Part shown: one piece after another, positions 1 to 9,983 of the stretch
Layout: the number at the start of each line of letters is the position of its first letter
How positions within the stretch are numbered: position 1 is the stretch's first letter
NCBI RefSeq assembly: GCF_030408355.1
Contig: NZ_CP046606.1
Coordinates: forward strand, 248,001 to 312,000
Origin: Corynebacterium afermentans subsp. afermentans
GTDB lineage: Bacteria > Actinomycetota > Actinomycetes > Mycobacteriales > Mycobacteriaceae
Direction of reading: 5' to 3'
Length of the DNA: 64,000 nt
Notes under the pieces: generated by a model
The model's input: the letters and a program-made list of their open reading frames with translations, nothing else
The model's database searches: none
Told to the model about the DNA's origin: nothing
Position numbers and translations under genes: made by a program

Positions 1-1252
1 CGGTCGCCGGGTTGGTGTAGCCGCGCAGCGCGGTTTCGTTGTGCAGGAAGATGCGGCCGGTTTCGCCGGTTTGGACTTCGTTGCCGTGGTCGTCGTAAAG
101 CTTGAGCACCGTGCCGGGCGGGATTTTGCCCACAGTGGTGGGGTCGGCCTGCATCTGTTCGGGCGAGGCGGCCGCGGCGAGTGCGAGTTCGGTGGAGCCG
201 TAGATGTTGGCCAGAATCGGGCCGAAGCGCTCGGTGGTGCGGCGCAGCAGCGACGGGGTGACGGCGTTGCCGGCGGAGGCGAGGTAGCGCAGCGTGGACG
301 TGTCGTAGCTTTCCTCCAGGTCCAGCATCTGTTTGAAGAAGATGGGTGAGGAAATCAGCCCGTCGCAGCGGTATTTCTGGATGTCGCGGAAGCAGGCCTC
401 CGGATCGAAGATGCGGCGGGTGACGATGGTGGAGCGCGTCGCCAGCGCCACCTGGAGGGCGGACCAGCCCCAGGTGTGGAAGATCGACGCGGTTAGTTGC
501 ACGGTGTCGCCGGCGCGCCACGGGATGGCTTCGAGGTAGCCGGCGACCACGAACGGCATGCGCGGTTCGGGCCGCACGATGCCTTTGGGGATGCCGGTGG
601 TGCCGGAGCTCATCAGGACAAGGTTGCCGTGTTGCGGCCAGCGGGGCAGTTGCCTATCGACGTCCATCCGGACCACCTGCCCAATAGAGAGCCCGGCGCC
701 GCCGTCCTCGTGCGCGCGCACGATGGTGATGCCGGCGGTGTTGGCAGTGTTGGCAGTGTCGGCGGGGAGGCGGTCGGCGAACTCGTCGTCGATGAACAGC
801 ACGTTGATGTCATTTTCGGCGAAGATGCCCGCGAGCTGCTCCGGCGAGGAGCCGATGTTGAGCAGGAAGATGTGTGCCCCGACGTAGCCTTTGGCGGCTA
901 GCGGGAGGATGATGCCGCGGCCGTTTCGGGCCATGACGCCTATGCGCAGCTCGTCCAGGCCGCGTTTTTCCTGCACGTCGAGGAGCCACTTGGCTAGGGT
1001 GCGTGAGTCGTCGCGGAGTTGGCGGTAGGTGGTCACGCCCGTGTCGTCGATAAGCGCGATGCGGTCCGGTGCGGCGGCGGCGCCCTGTTCGACTTCGCGG
1101 GCGGTGGTGAACCAGTAGCGCGCGAGGTTGGGGGTGAGTGCGAGGGCCGCGCGGGGGCCGCCTTCGGCGCTGACGATGCCGGCGCGTGTAACGGCGGGCA
1201 CGAAGCGGGCGAAAGACTTGAGTAAGAACAGCGGACGGTGAGTGGGTCGCAT
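1..1252 (-). CDS. AMP-binding acyl-CoA synthetase (FadD-like), C-terminus off the window
   Basis: About 417 codons are visible; the stop lies beyond the left edge. The product belongs to the ANL adenylate-forming superfamily, which activates a carboxylic acid, usually a fatty acid, to an acyl-adenylate and then to acyl-CoA. The AMP-binding P-loop reads MSSGTTGIPKG and the adenine-site motif reads IYGSTE, both canonical. The C-terminal lysine domain is not in view. The ATG at 1250-1252 is the first start in frame and gives the N-terminus MRPTHRPLFLLKSF. The gene is divergent from the SGNH esterase at 1306. A 21-bp element at 1261-1281 recurs upstream of both fadD genes near 31.4 and 33.2 kb. 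The fatty-acyl substrate is inferred from the family, not seen. Confidence 0.85.
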   Translation of the reverse strand, partial: MRPTHRPLFLLKSFARFVPAVTRAGIVSAEGGPRAALALTPNLARYWFTTAREVEQGAAAAPDRIALIDDTGVTTYRQLRDDSRTLAKWLLDVQEKRGLDELRIGVMARNGRGIILPLAAKGYVGAHIFLLNIGSSPEQLAGIFAENDINVLFIDDEFADRLPADTANTANTAGITIVRAHEDGGAGLSIGQVVRMDVDRQLPRWPQHGNLVLMSSGTTGIPKGIVRPEPRMPFVVAGYLEAIPWRAGDTVQLTASIFHTWGWSALQVALATRSTIVTRRIFDPEACFRDIQKYRCDGLISSPIFFKQMLDLEESYDTSTLRYLASAGNAVTPSLLRRTTERFGPILANIYGSTELALAAAASPEQMQADPTTVGKIPPGTVLKLYDDHGNEVQTGETGRIFLHNETALRGYTNPAT

Positions 1253-1260
1253 GTGGATAA

Positions 1261-1281
1261 TGTAGCCTACTGTTACGCAAG
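1261..1281 (-). promoter_or_regulatory. Shared lipid-gene motif, copy A
   Basis: On the minus strand this reads CTTGCGTAACAGTAGGCTAC plus A, just upstream of the acyl-CoA synthetase start at 1252. Closely matching copies lie at 31413-31433 and 33159-33180, each upstream of another acyl-CoA synthetase gene. The TAGGCT part could be a -10 box. It may be an operator for a lipid-responsive regulator; no regulator is identified here. Confidence 0.45.
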
Positions 1282-1305
1282 AAACCTCTGTGAAAGGATT
1301 TCGCC

Positions 1306-2130
1306 GTGTCATTTTCCCGCCGCCTTGCCGCCATTTTCGTTGCGGCGGCCGCGCTTGTCGCCCCGCTCGCCCCGGCGGCGCAGGCGCAGGACCGCAACAT
1401 GGTCATCTTCGGCGACTCTGTCATCTCCGACCCGAACATGGGCCAGTGGGCCGCCGGCAAGCTGGGGCTGGACCCGCGCGGGCGCTCGGATAACGGCACC
1501 TGGTGCCCGACCTCCCCCACGAACTGGGGCAAACGCTCCGCCGCCAAGCTCGGCCTGGCTGCGCGCGACTACTCCTGCACCGGCGTGGTGACCATCTCCA
1601 AGGGACCTGGTTTCTTCCAGCAGGTGGACCGCGCGATCGCGGACCGGGGCCTGTCCCCGGCGACGGCGCGCGTGATCATCTCCGCAGGCTTCAACGACAC
1701 GTACAACAACAACTCGCGCCCGGACGGCGACATCCGCCGCGACTTCACCCGCTACATGGTCCCGCAGATCAACCGCATCCGCGCCGCCGCGCCGAACGCG
1801 CGCATCCAGATCGTGGGCTACCCCAAGATCACCGCCGGCGACCGCGTGTGCCTGTTCCACATCGCCCCGAACGTCGCAGACGCCACCCGGTTGGTGGAGG
1901 CGCAGCGCTGGGAGAACCTCGCGCAGTGGATGCAGGTCGACGCCGCCCGCGCCGCTGGCGTGGAGTTTTTGGACCTGAAACCCTCCACCTGGCACAACAA
2001 CATGTGCGCCCCGGACAACAAGCGCATGTGGGCCGGGCTGGTGGACTTCTACGGCGGCCCGGGCAACCTGCCCATCCACGTCAACCAGCGCGGCCACGAG
2101 CACGTGGCAAACGTCATTGCCCGCTCCTAG
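1306..2130 (+). CDS. Secreted SGNH/GDSL-family hydrolase
   Basis: 274 residues with a Sec signal peptide (positively charged start, Ala/Val/Leu core, likely cleavage after Ala27 at AQA). Block I GDS is at residues 36-38 (nucleophile Ser38), block III GFND at 128-131, and the C-terminal His lies in GHEH near 264-266. This is the catalytic set of SGNH esterases and lipases. Several Cys residues could form disulfides, as expected outside the membrane. The start is the GTG at 1306 with GAAAGGA about 7 nt upstream. The gene is divergent from an acyl-CoA synthetase, which fits a lipid-ester substrate, but the natural substrate is unknown. Confidence 0.88.
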   Translation: MSFSRRLAAIFVAAAALVAPLAPAAQAQDRNMVIFGDSVISDPNMGQWAAGKLGLDPRGRSDNGTWCPTSPTNWGKRSAAKLGLAARDYSCTGVVTISKGPGFFQQVDRAIADRGLSPATARVIISAGFNDTYNNNSRPDGDIRRDFTRYMVPQINRIRAAAPNARIQIVGYPKITAGDRVCLFHIAPNVADATRLVEAQRWENLAQWMQVDAARAAGVEFLDLKPSTWHNNMCAPDNKRMWAGLVDFYGGPGNLPIHVNQRGHEHVANVIARS

Positions 2131-2140
2131 TCTTGGGGGC
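2128..2140 (+). promoter_or_regulatory. Leaderless -10 box of the mycothiol dehydrogenase gene
   Basis: TAGTCT at 2128-2133 is followed by 7 nt and then the ATG at 2141. The box overlaps the stop codon of the upstream esterase gene. mshA has the same hexamer and the same spacing (34419-34431). The spacing implies transcription starting at the ATG itself. Confidence 0.5.
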
Positions 2141-3235
2141 ATGACACAGACTGTTCAAGGAGTAATCGCCCGTTCCAAGGGCGCCCCGGTCGAGGTCGTG
2201 GACATTGTGATCCCGGAACCCGGCCCCAACGATGTGGTGGTCAAGGTCCAGGCCACCGGCGTGTGCCACACGGACCTGGCCTACCGCGACGGCGACATCG
2301 AGGACGCCTACCCGTTCCTCCTCGGCCACGAAACTGCCGGCATTGTGGACCAGGTCGGCGAGGACGTCACCCACGTGCAGGAAGGCGACTTCGTGGTGCT
2401 GAACTGGCGCGCGGTGTGCGGCGAGTGCCGCGCCTGCCGCAAGGGCGACACGAAGAACTGCTTCAACACCCACAACGCCTCGCAAAGCATGACGCTTGAC
2501 GACGGCACTCCGCTCACCCCCGCACTCGGCATCGGCTCCTTCGCGGAGAAGACCCTCGTGCACGAAAAACAGTGCACGAAGGTCGACCCGGACGCCGACC
2601 CGGCGGCGGCGGGCCTGCTCGGCTGCGGCATCATGGCCGGCCTGGGCGCCGCGGTGAACACCGGTGACGTGCAGCGCGGCGAGTCCGTGGTCGTGTTCGG
2701 CCTCGGCGGGGTCGGCTTGGCGGCTGTCGCCGGTGCCGCGTTGGCGGGGGCGACAACGGTGGTGGCTGTAGACGTCGATAAGCGAAAGTGCGACGCTGCA
2801 TCCAAGTTCGGCGCCACCGACGCCATTTGCGCCAAGGACATGAGCGAGGACGAGGTGATCGAGGCCGTGCGCAAACTCACCGGCGGCTTCGGCGCCGACG
2901 TCGCCATCGACGCCGTGGGCATCCAGCCCACCTGGCGCCAGGCGTTCTACTCGCGCGACTTCGCCGGCCGCATGGTCATGGTCGGCGTGCCCAACCAGAC
3001 CGACCACGTGGACATCCCCGCGATCGATCTCTACGCACGCGGCGGCTCCATCAAGCCGGCCTGGTACGGCGACTGCCTGCCGGAGCGCGACTTCCCCGCG
3101 TACGTCCAACTGTACAAGCAGGGCCGTTTCCCGCTGGGCGAATTCGTCTCCGAGCGCATCGGCGTCGGTGACATCGAGGAATCCTTTGAAAAAATGAAGC
3201 ACGGAGACGTGCTGCGAAGCGTGGTGGAGTTCTAA
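2141..3235 (+). CDS. mscR: S-(hydroxymethyl)mycothiol dehydrogenase
   Basis: 364 residues. Zinc-dependent class III-type alcohol dehydrogenase that oxidises the formaldehyde-mycothiol adduct with NAD+, the actinobacterial counterpart of glutathione-dependent formaldehyde dehydrogenase; some relatives also reduce S-nitrosomycothiol. Catalytic-zinc ligands Cys42 and His63-Glu64 and the structural-zinc cysteines 93, 96, 99 and 107 are visible, as is the nucleotide loop GLGGVG at 187-192. An upstream TTG at 2117 is in frame, but the ATG at 2141 is preferred because the homologue begins there and a -10 box sits 7 nt before it. The stop abuts the metallohydrolase start at 3236, so the two are co-transcribed. 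Confidence 0.93.
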   Translation: MTQTVQGVIARSKGAPVEVVDIVIPEPGPNDVVVKVQATGVCHTDLAYRDGDIEDAYPFLLGHETAGIVDQVGEDVTHVQEGDFVVLNWRAVCGECRACRKGDTKNCFNTHNASQSMTLDDGTPLTPALGIGSFAEKTLVHEKQCTKVDPDADPAAAGLLGCGIMAGLGAAVNTGDVQRGESVVVFGLGGVGLAAVAGAALAGATTVVAVDVDKRKCDAASKFGATDAICAKDMSEDEVIEAVRKLTGGFGADVAIDAVGIQPTWRQAFYSRDFAGRMVMVGVPNQTDHVDIPAIDLYARGGSIKPAWYGDCLPERDFPAYVQLYKQGRFPLGEFVSERIGVGDIEESFEKMKHGDVLRSVVEF

Positions 3236-3856
3236 ATGCGCATCGACAACGTAGTCACATCCGGCCTGTTCAAGCTCGACGGTGGCGAGTGGGAGGTGGA
3301 CAACAACGTTTGGATCGTCGGCGACGATTCCGAGGTTTACATCATCGACGCCGCCCACAACGCCGAAGCCATCGCCGAGGCGGTGGGAAACAGGCGCGTG
3401 AAGGGCATTTTGGCCACCCACGGCCACTCCGACCACATCGACGCCGCGCCCGAGCTGTCGCGGCTTGTGGACGCCCCGGTGTACCTGCACCCCACCGACG
3501 GGTTTTTGTGGCAGCGCCAGAACCCGGGCGCGCACTACCGCCAGCTTCTCGACGGCGCCACGTTCACCATCGCCGGCACCGACCTGCGCGTGATGTCCAC
3601 CCCGGGCCACTCGCCGGGCTCTGTAGTCATCTACGCCGAGGAGGCCGGCGAGCTGTTCTCCGGTGACACCCTGTTCCAGGGCGGGCCGGGCGCGACGGGA
3701 CGGTCGTTCTCCTCCTTCGACACCATCATCCACTCCCTGCAGAAGTCCGTGCTGGACCTGCCGGCGGTGACGGTGGTGCGCACCGGCCACGGCGACCACA
3801 CCACCATCGGCGCAGAGGCGCCGCACCTGGAGGAGTGGATCCGCCGCGGCTACTAG
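3236..3856 (+). CDS. MBL-fold metallohydrolase paired with mycothiol dehydrogenase
   Basis: 206 residues of metallo-beta-lactamase fold. The metal motif THGHSDH gives His62, His64, Asp66 and His67, followed by the GHSPGSV block, an Asp in SGDTLF and the distal His in TGHGDH, so the glyoxalase II-like binuclear site looks intact. The ATG follows the dehydrogenase stop with no gap. The same pairing is known in other mycothiol producers. Hydrolysis of S-formylmycothiol to formate would complete the pathway, but that role is inferred from context. The 3' end overlaps the convergent membrane-protein gene by 4 nt. Confidence 0.88.
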   Translation: MRIDNVVTSGLFKLDGGEWEVDNNVWIVGDDSEVYIIDAAHNAEAIAEAVGNRRVKGILATHGHSDHIDAAPELSRLVDAPVYLHPTDGFLWQRQNPGAHYRQLLDGATFTIAGTDLRVMSTPGHSPGSVVIYAEEAGELFSGDTLFQGGPGATGRSFSSFDTIIHSLQKSVLDLPAVTVVRTGHGDHTTIGAEAPHLEEWIRRGY

Positions 3857-4224
3857 CGCTGCTGGTTAGCGCCGCGCGGTGTCCGCACTTGCCCCTGCTC
3901 CGGCGCCTGGGCGTTCTGCAGCGCGACGGCGCGGGCCAGGCGCGCGTAGCGCAACTCCTGCTCGCGGAAGCGCGTCCACGTGGAGACGGTGACGAAGAAG
4001 AACGCCACCACCAGCACGTACAGCATCAGGTCGGTGCCGCGGGCCACACCCAGCCAGTTGGCAAGCACCGTGACATCGTCGGGGCGGGCAATCGCCCACA
4101 CCGCCGCCACCATTAAGAGGGCGAAGCCGATTTTTACCCAGGCTTTGGCGTTAGCTTTTCGTCGATTAGCAAAGAAGTACCAGGCCAACGCGACAATGGC
4201 GAGCAGCAACAACGCTTGGATCAT
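3853..4224 (-). CDS. DUF2304-like small membrane protein
   Basis: 123 residues: an N-terminal hydrophobic segment (about 1-19), a short basic stretch, then two further hydrophobic helices (about 31-46 and 66-81) and a charged coiled tail. This resembles DUF2304 proteins, which commonly sit beside DPM1-like glycosyltransferases. The start codon overlaps the stop of the upstream GT2 gene by 4 nt (4221-4224), showing translational coupling and suggesting the two act together at the membrane. No catalytic residues are evident. The stop overlaps the convergent metallohydrolase by 4 nt. Confidence 0.75.
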   Translation of the reverse strand: MIQALLLLAIVALAWYFFANRRKANAKAWVKIGFALLMVAAVWAIARPDDVTVLANWLGVARGTDLMLYVLVVAFFFVTVSTWTRFREQELRYARLARAVALQNAQAPEQGQVRTPRGANQQR

Positions 4225-4910
4225 GGCAACCTCCTTGCAACGAGCCCGTCGGCGAGGATGTTCACGCCGTTGATCAGCGACTGGCCCTTCGACATCGAGT
4301 ACTCCGTGTAGAGAATGTCCACCGGCTCCTCGTCCACGCGCCAGCCGTGCTTGTCAATCATGGAGACGATCTCCGAGGCGTGCGACATCCCGTTCATGCG
4401 GATGTTCATCTCCTCGGCCACCGTGCGGTTGAAGGCGCGCAGCCCGTTGTGGGCATCCGTGAGCCCGAGCTTCTTCGTGCGCGGCGACAGCATCACCACC
4501 GTTTTCAGCACGGCGCGCTTGATCCACGGCACCTGCGAGTTCTCCTGGCCGGCGAAGCGTGTGCCGACGACGATGTCCAACGGCTCAGTGCGCAGCCGCT
4601 CAATCATGCGCACAACGTCTTTTTCCTGGTGCTGGCCGTCCGCGTCGAAGGTGACGAAGAACTCGGCGCCCGGCTGTTTGCGCGCGTATTCCACGCCGGT
4701 CTGGATCGCCGCGCCTTGGCCCAGGTTGACCGGGTGGTCCACCAAGTGGGCGCCCGCGGCGCGGATCTGCGCGGCGGAGTCGTCGGCGGATCCGTCGTTA
4801 ACGCCCACGATGTTGGGGAACGTCTCGCGCGCATTCGTGAGCACGTCGAAGATGACCGTGCCCTCGTTGTAGCAAGGCACGATCAGCCAAGTGTCTGAAA
4901 ATCCGCTCAT
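4221..4910 (-). CDS. GT2 family glycosyltransferase (polyprenyl-phosphate type)
   Basis: 229 residues with a GT-A fold of the DPM1/GtrB type. The N-terminus has the PCYNEG motif, followed by NDGSADDS and the metal-binding DADGQH block, which here replaces a simple DXD. No transmembrane segment is seen, so the partner DUF2304 protein encoded immediately downstream with a 4-nt overlap may supply membrane attachment. The likely reaction is transfer of a sugar from a nucleotide sugar to a polyprenyl phosphate; the sugar cannot be told from sequence. It lies in a surface-polysaccharide cluster with rmlA. Confidence 0.85.
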   Translation of the reverse strand: MSGFSDTWLIVPCYNEGTVIFDVLTNARETFPNIVGVNDGSADDSAAQIRAAGAHLVDHPVNLGQGAAIQTGVEYARKQPGAEFFVTFDADGQHQEKDVVRMIERLRTEPLDIVVGTRFAGQENSQVPWIKRAVLKTVVMLSPRTKKLGLTDAHNGLRAFNRTVAEEMNIRMNGMSHASEIVSMIDKHGWRVDEEPVDILYTEYSMSKGQSLINGVNILADGLVARRLP

Positions 4911-4923
4911 ATCGCCCGTTAGG

Positions 4924-5721
4924 TTACTCCCCGCGGTGGAACAAAGCGGCGTACACGCGCCGGAGCAAACCTGTGGGTAGCGCGCGGTATGCGGTGCGCG
5001 CCGTCAGGTTGAACGCCGCCCGCGGGCGCGAAACAAGGCCGTAGGCGACCAGGTTGCGCTGCATCTGCGCCTCCGCGGCGAGCATCTCGCGGCCGGTGCG
5101 GCGGGAAAACTGTGCGTCGGTGACCTGGAAGTCCGTAAGCGCCTCCGGCAGGTTGCGCACCTGCCAACCGCCCGAGATCAGGCGCGCGTAGAGGTCGTAG
5201 TCCTCCATGAAGTGCACGTCCCGGTAGCCGCCGACCTCCTTGACGGCGCGGGTACGCAGCATCACCGAGGGGTTGTTCACCGGCGAGTTCATCTTCGCGT
5301 ACGCGTGCGGATCCTCCGGCAGGGCGCGCACCTTGCCGGTGTCGCCGGGGGTTTCCGCGAACTCTTCGACCGCGGTGCCCAGCGCGCCAACCTCCGGGTG
5401 CGCCTCCAAGTACTCCAGCTGCCGTGCGAAGCGTGTCGGTTTCGCGGCGTCGTCGGAGTCCAGCCGTGCGGTGTAGTCGGAATCGATCGTGGCCAGGCCA
5501 GCCTGCGACGCCGGGCCCGCGCCGACATTCTCAGGCAGCCAAATTACCCGGGCATCTTGCCTCTCGACGACCCTCCGGACACCCTCCGACACCGGCCCAT
5601 CCGCCACAATGACCAGCTCGTCCGTGGGGCGGGTCTGCGCCTGCAGGGAATCGAGGGCGCGGACCAGGTCGTGTTCATCGGTGCCGTGGTAGACGGTCAC
5701 CAGTGCGGTAATCCTCGCCAT
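4924..5721 (-). CDS. GT2 family glycosyltransferase, rhamnosyltransferase-like
   Basis: 265 residues. GT-A domain with VTVYHGTD at the N-terminus (the usual VxxYN slightly altered), the IVADGP block, and the metal-binding segment ARLDSDDAA. The rest is family-typical, with FMEDYDLYARL as the putative acceptor/base region. The open frame extends upstream into rmlA, but the ATG at 5719-5721 gives a proper N-terminus (MARITALVTVYHG) and starts only 2 nt after the rmlA stop. Its placement beside rmlA suggests it uses dTDP-rhamnose or another surface-glycan donor; this is inference. Confidence 0.85.
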   Translation of the reverse strand: MARITALVTVYHGTDEHDLVRALDSLQAQTRPTDELVIVADGPVSEGVRRVVERQDARVIWLPENVGAGPASQAGLATIDSDYTARLDSDDAAKPTRFARQLEYLEAHPEVGALGTAVEEFAETPGDTGKVRALPEDPHAYAKMNSPVNNPSVMLRTRAVKEVGGYRDVHFMEDYDLYARLISGGWQVRNLPEALTDFQVTDAQFSRRTGREMLAAEAQMQRNLVAYGLVSRPRAAFNLTARTAYRALPTGLLRRVYAALFHRGE

Positions 5722-5723
5722 GG

Positions 5724-6587
5724 TTAGTCCCTTGCTGCGTCGATGAGGTAGCGGCCGTAGCCGGATTTCAGCACCTGCTCGCCCAGGGCCTCCAGCTGCG
5801 TGGCGTCGATGAAGCCTTCCCGGTAGGCGGCCACCTCCGGCGAGCCGATGACGGTGCCGGTGCGCTTTTGCAGCACCTCCACGTAGGCGCTGGCCTCGCT
5901 CATGGAGTCGATGGTGCCGGTGTCCAGCCACACATCACCCCGGTGCAGGCGGTGCACCTTCAGGTCGCCGCGGCGGAGGTATGCCTCGTTGACGGAGGTG
6001 ATCTCCAGCTCCCCGCGCGCCGAGGGGGTGATGGATTTGGCGATGTCCACAACATCATTGTCGTAGAAGTACAGCCCCACTACGGCGAAGTTGGACTTCG
6101 GCTCGTCGGGTTTTTCCTCGATGGACAGCGCGGTGCCGTCCGCGTCGAACTCGACCACGCCGTAGCGCTGCGGGTCGGAGACCTCGTAGGCGAAGATGGC
6201 GCCGCCGTCGATGTCGCGCACCTGGCCGAGCACCTGGGCGATGCCGCTGCCGTCGAAGATGTTGTCGCCGAGCACCAGCGCTACCGAGTCGTCGCCGATG
6301 AACTCCTCGCCGATCAAAAACGCCTGCGCCAGTCCCTCCGGGCGGGGTTGTTCGGCGTAGTGGAGCATGATGCCGAGGCGTGAGCCGTCGCCAAGCAAAC
6401 GCTCAAAGTTCGGCCGATCCTCCGGCGTGGTGATGATCAAAATCTCCCTGATACCCGCGCTGATCAGCGTGGATAGCGGGTAGTAGATCATCGGCTTGTC
6501 GTAGATGGGCATGAGTTGCTTCGAGATGCCCTGGGTGATCGGGTACAGGCGCGTGCCCGAGCCGCCGGCGAGAATGATGCCCTTCAT
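5724..6587 (-). CDS. rmlA: Glucose-1-phosphate thymidylyltransferase
   Basis: 287 residues, the usual RmlA length. Forms dTDP-glucose from dTTP and glucose-1-phosphate, the first step to dTDP-L-rhamnose, which supplies the arabinogalactan linker in mycolata. The N-terminus has [13 protein letters not shown] and then [17 protein letters not shown], both signature blocks; the LGDNIF and [16 protein letters not shown] blocks follow. It is separated from rmlCD and rmlB by an unrelated secreted-protein gene and a terminator, so it probably has its own promoter in the 6588-6632 gap. The GT2 gene follows 2 nt downstream. Confidence 0.96.
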   Translation of the reverse strand: MKGIILAGGSGTRLYPITQGISKQLMPIYDKPMIYYPLSTLISAGIREILIITTPEDRPNFERLLGDGSRLGIMLHYAEQPRPEGLAQAFLIGEEFIGDDSVALVLGDNIFDGSGIAQVLGQVRDIDGGAIFAYEVSDPQRYGVVEFDADGTALSIEEKPDEPKSNFAVVGLYFYDNDVVDIAKSITPSARGELEITSVNEAYLRRGDLKVHRLHRGDVWLDTGTIDSMSEASAYVEVLQKRTGTVIGSPEVAAYREGFIDATQLEALGEQVLKSGYGRYLIDAARD

Positions 6588-6632
6588 GAATGCGAAGTCT
6601 AGTTGGCCAGTATGCGGGCCTTCACATGCAAA

Positions 6633-6665
6633 ACACCCAACAACGCGCGGAGCGGTGCTGGGTGT
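6633..6665 (-). terminator. Stem-loop after the secreted-protein gene
   Basis: ACACCCA at 6633-6639 pairs with TGGGTGT at 6659-6665 around a 19-nt loop. On the minus strand a short T run (TTTT) follows. It lies between the stop at 6681 and rmlA, so it probably ends transcription of the secreted-protein gene. Confidence 0.45.
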
Positions 6666-6680
6666 CGATAGTGTTCGAGC

Positions 6681-7598
6681 CTAACCCAGGCCCGGGACCT
6701 GAAAGCCTAGCTGCGGAGCGACAGCCGCTGCGATACCTACCACGGCAAGGACAGCTGCGATGATGCCAATGATGATGCCAGCGGTGGAAGAGCCCTGCTC
6801 ATCCTGGGCCTGACCGGCATCGACGCCGGTGTTCTGGTCTGCCGGCTTGGACGGCTTGGACGGCTTGGACGCGGTGGTGCCGGTCGGGTAGGCGACAGTA
6901 GCGTTGCCGCCGCGCAGGCACGCATCCGCGGCCTTCATGTGGGCGTTGAAGAACGGGTTCAAGCTTGCGAAGTATTTGCCGGAGGGGGTCTTGTCAAAGG
7001 TCGTGTAGAACCGCTGAAGTTGGGTCTCGTCGCCCAGGACGTCGGTCACGCCGAAGAGAAGGATGAGCATCAATCCGATCATGTTGCCCTCGAACTCGTC
7101 GTCGATCGAGCTGGCTTCGACGAAGTAGTTCTCCCAGTCCTCCGGTTCGTACTGAGAACCGTCGACGAGGCCGTGTCCGTAGGCAGCATCGGCACGAAGA
7201 ATCAGGTAAAACGCGGCGGTTTCCTGGTTCATACCGCTCGCGCTCAGGCGGTTGACGTACGAGTCGGACTCCACGGAATTAAGTGCTTGGTTGAAGGATT
7301 TGCGGGTCTTGTGCCCGGTGAGCTGGTGCTGGTAGGCATCAACGAAGTCGTTGCCGACCGCGCGTGCGCCGGGGTACGCGGCTTCGAGGCCCAGGTTAAT
7401 GTCACGGGCTAGTGCTGGATCCAGTTTCGAGTACAGTTCTCGCGACATTGCGTCCAGGTAGCTTTTCTCAGCAGCGGTCAGTGTTACCTTGCACTGGTTT
7501 TGCTCCAGCGGGCCGATCTGGGCGGCGTATGCGGGAGCAACGGTGGAAACGGCGACTGCGGCGGTGGTTGCAGCGGCGAGGAACCGGGACTTCTTCAT
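6681..7598 (-). CDS. Secreted, C-terminally membrane-anchored protein of unknown function
   Basis: 305 residues. Signal peptide at about 1-28 (MKKSRFLAAATT start, cleavage near AYA), a soluble helical region with only two Cys residues (one early, one near residue 237), a Thr/Ser/Lys/Pro spacer with three SKP repeats, and a final hydrophobic helix (about 272-294) ending in a short uncharged tail. There is no LPxTG motif and no basic stop-transfer tail, so sortase anchoring is unlikely. The ATG at 7596-7598 has AGGAGA 7-12 nt upstream. The family is not recognised. It interrupts the rml cluster, suggesting a surface role, but nothing shows a reaction. Confidence 0.8.
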   Translation of the reverse strand: MKKSRFLAAATTAAVAVSTVAPAYAAQIGPLEQNQCKVTLTAAEKSYLDAMSRELYSKLDPALARDINLGLEAAYPGARAVGNDFVDAYQHQLTGHKTRKSFNQALNSVESDSYVNRLSASGMNQETAAFYLILRADAAYGHGLVDGSQYEPEDWENYFVEASSIDDEFEGNMIGLMLILLFGVTDVLGDETQLQRFYTTFDKTPSGKYFASLNPFFNAHMKAADACLRGGNATVAYPTGTTASKPSKPSKPADQNTGVDAGQAQDEQGSSTAGIIIGIIAAVLAVVGIAAAVAPQLGFQVPGLG

Positions 7599-7663
7599 GG
7601 GAATCTCCTGAGAAAGTGGTGGGGGCGACCTTAGTGTAAGGCGCGTGCCGCGTTCTGTCCCGG

Positions 7664-8992
7664 TTATCGCAGCGCGACGTAGAGCGCCAGCGCGGCGCGC
7701 CAGTTCGTCGGGCTGAAGCCTGCGGCCTTGATTTTGTCCAGCGCCAGGGTGGATTCGCGCGGGCGTGGCGCCTCCACGCCGAATTCGGCGCCGTACTGCT
7801 CGGTGGTCACGGGGTGGACGTCCGCCGGGTCGCCGCCGACGGCCACAAACACCGCCATCGCGATCTCGTCGCGCGTGGCGGCGTCGCCGTCGGAGGTGAT
7901 GTTGTACACCCCGTACTCGGCGCCGGTGCGAAGCAGGTGCGCGATGCCTTTCGCCAGGTCTTCGGCCCAGGTGGGGCGCCCGCGCTGGTCGCACACGACT
8001 TTCGGCGCGACGCCGCGATCAGCCAGGTCGGCCATGACGGACATAAAGTTGCGGCCGTCGCCGAACACCCAGCTCGTGCGCACCACATAATGCTTACGCG
8101 CGACCTGCGCGGCGGTGTCGCCCGCGGCCTTCGACGCGCCGTACGCGCTCAGCGGCGACGGCACCTCAGTTTCGTCGTGCACCTCGACGTTGCCGTCGAA
8201 GATGTAGTCGGAGGAGACATGGACGAGCGTGAGGTCGTGCTCATTGCTTATCGACGCAAGCTCCGCCGGCGCCGCCGCATTCACCCTCCATGCCCCGGCC
8301 CGGTCGTCTTCCGCGCCGTTGACGTCGTTGTAGGCGGCGCAGTTCACAATCGCCCAGTAGTCCGCCCAGTTGATGCCGGCGCGTTTCGCTGAGTCGGCGG
8401 CGTGGCAGATGTCGAACTCGTCGTGGCCCACGAAGTGGGCTTCTTTGTCCGACCAGATTTGGCGCAGCGCGCGCCCCAACTGGCCGTTGGCGCCGGTGAC
8501 GAGGATGCGGCGTGGGGGCAGCGGAGTGGCGTCGACAAGCAAAGGATGCTCGAGGTCTTTGGCGGACAGTTCGGTGGGCTCGAGCGGCCAGTCGATTTCC
8601 TTGTAGGAGCAAAACGTGCCGCCGGGGGAGTAGCGCTGGTTGACCAGGTAGATGTAGGTGGTGTCGTCCTCGAGCGCCTGGAAGCCGTTGGCCACGCCGC
8701 GGGGGACGTACACGGCGGTGTCCGGGCCGATCTCGCAGGTGAATTTCTCGCCGAACGTGGCGGAGCCTTCGCGCATGTCCACCCACGCGCCGAACACGCG
8801 GCCGGTGGCCACGGAGACCCACTTGTCCCACGGCTCGGCGTGCATGCCGCGGGTCGCACCGCGGCGGGCGTTGAAGCTGACGTTGTGCTGCTTCGGGGTG
8901 AGTTTTTGGCCGGACCAGTTCTCTTTGAACCAGCCGCGGTTGTCCTCGTGGACGGTGAGCCGGTGAACCTCGAGGCCGTCGATGGTGGTCAT
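7664..8992 (-). CDS. rmlCD: RmlC-RmlD fusion: dTDP-4-keto-6-deoxyglucose 3,5-epimerase / dTDP-rhamnose reductase
   Basis: 442 residues. Residues 1 to about 150 are an RmlC cupin: NVSFNARRGATRGMHAE carries the catalytic His51 in the RGMH block, and NQRYSPGG follows. Residues from about 161 are RmlD, an SDR with NADPH loop GANGQLG at 167-173 and catalytic pair Tyr284-Lys288 in YGASK. One chain thus covers the last two steps to dTDP-L-rhamnose. The ATG at 8990-8992 starts 1 nt after the rmlB stop, so rmlB and rmlCD are one transcript. Such fusions are known in corynebacteria, so this is not a frame error. Confidence 0.94.
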   Translation of the reverse strand: MTTIDGLEVHRLTVHEDNRGWFKENWSGQKLTPKQHNVSFNARRGATRGMHAEPWDKWVSVATGRVFGAWVDMREGSATFGEKFTCEIGPDTAVYVPRGVANGFQALEDDTTYIYLVNQRYSPGGTFCSYKEIDWPLEPTELSAKDLEHPLLVDATPLPPRRILVTGANGQLGRALRQIWSDKEAHFVGHDEFDICHAADSAKRAGINWADYWAIVNCAAYNDVNGAEDDRAGAWRVNAAAPAELASISNEHDLTLVHVSSDYIFDGNVEVHDETEVPSPLSAYGASKAAGDTAAQVARKHYVVRTSWVFGDGRNFMSVMADLADRGVAPKVVCDQRGRPTWAEDLAKGIAHLLRTGAEYGVYNITSDGDAATRDEIAMAVFVAVGGDPADVHPVTTEQYGAEFGVEAPRPRESTLALDKIKAAGFSPTNWRAALALYVALR

Positions 8993-8993
8993 T

Positions 8994-9983
<990 letters not shown>

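Noticed and set aside
2114..3826. A 570-codon open frame on the minus strand opposite the mycothiol dehydrogenase and metallohydrolase genes
   Set aside because: It mirrors the third-position GC bias of the plus-strand genes, has a low-complexity His/Val/Gly-rich product and no motif; both plus-strand genes have intact catalytic motifs.
7664..8992. RmlC and RmlD joined by a frame error
   Set aside because: The fused frame is continuous and both active sites are intact; the fusion is a known corynebacterial arrangement.
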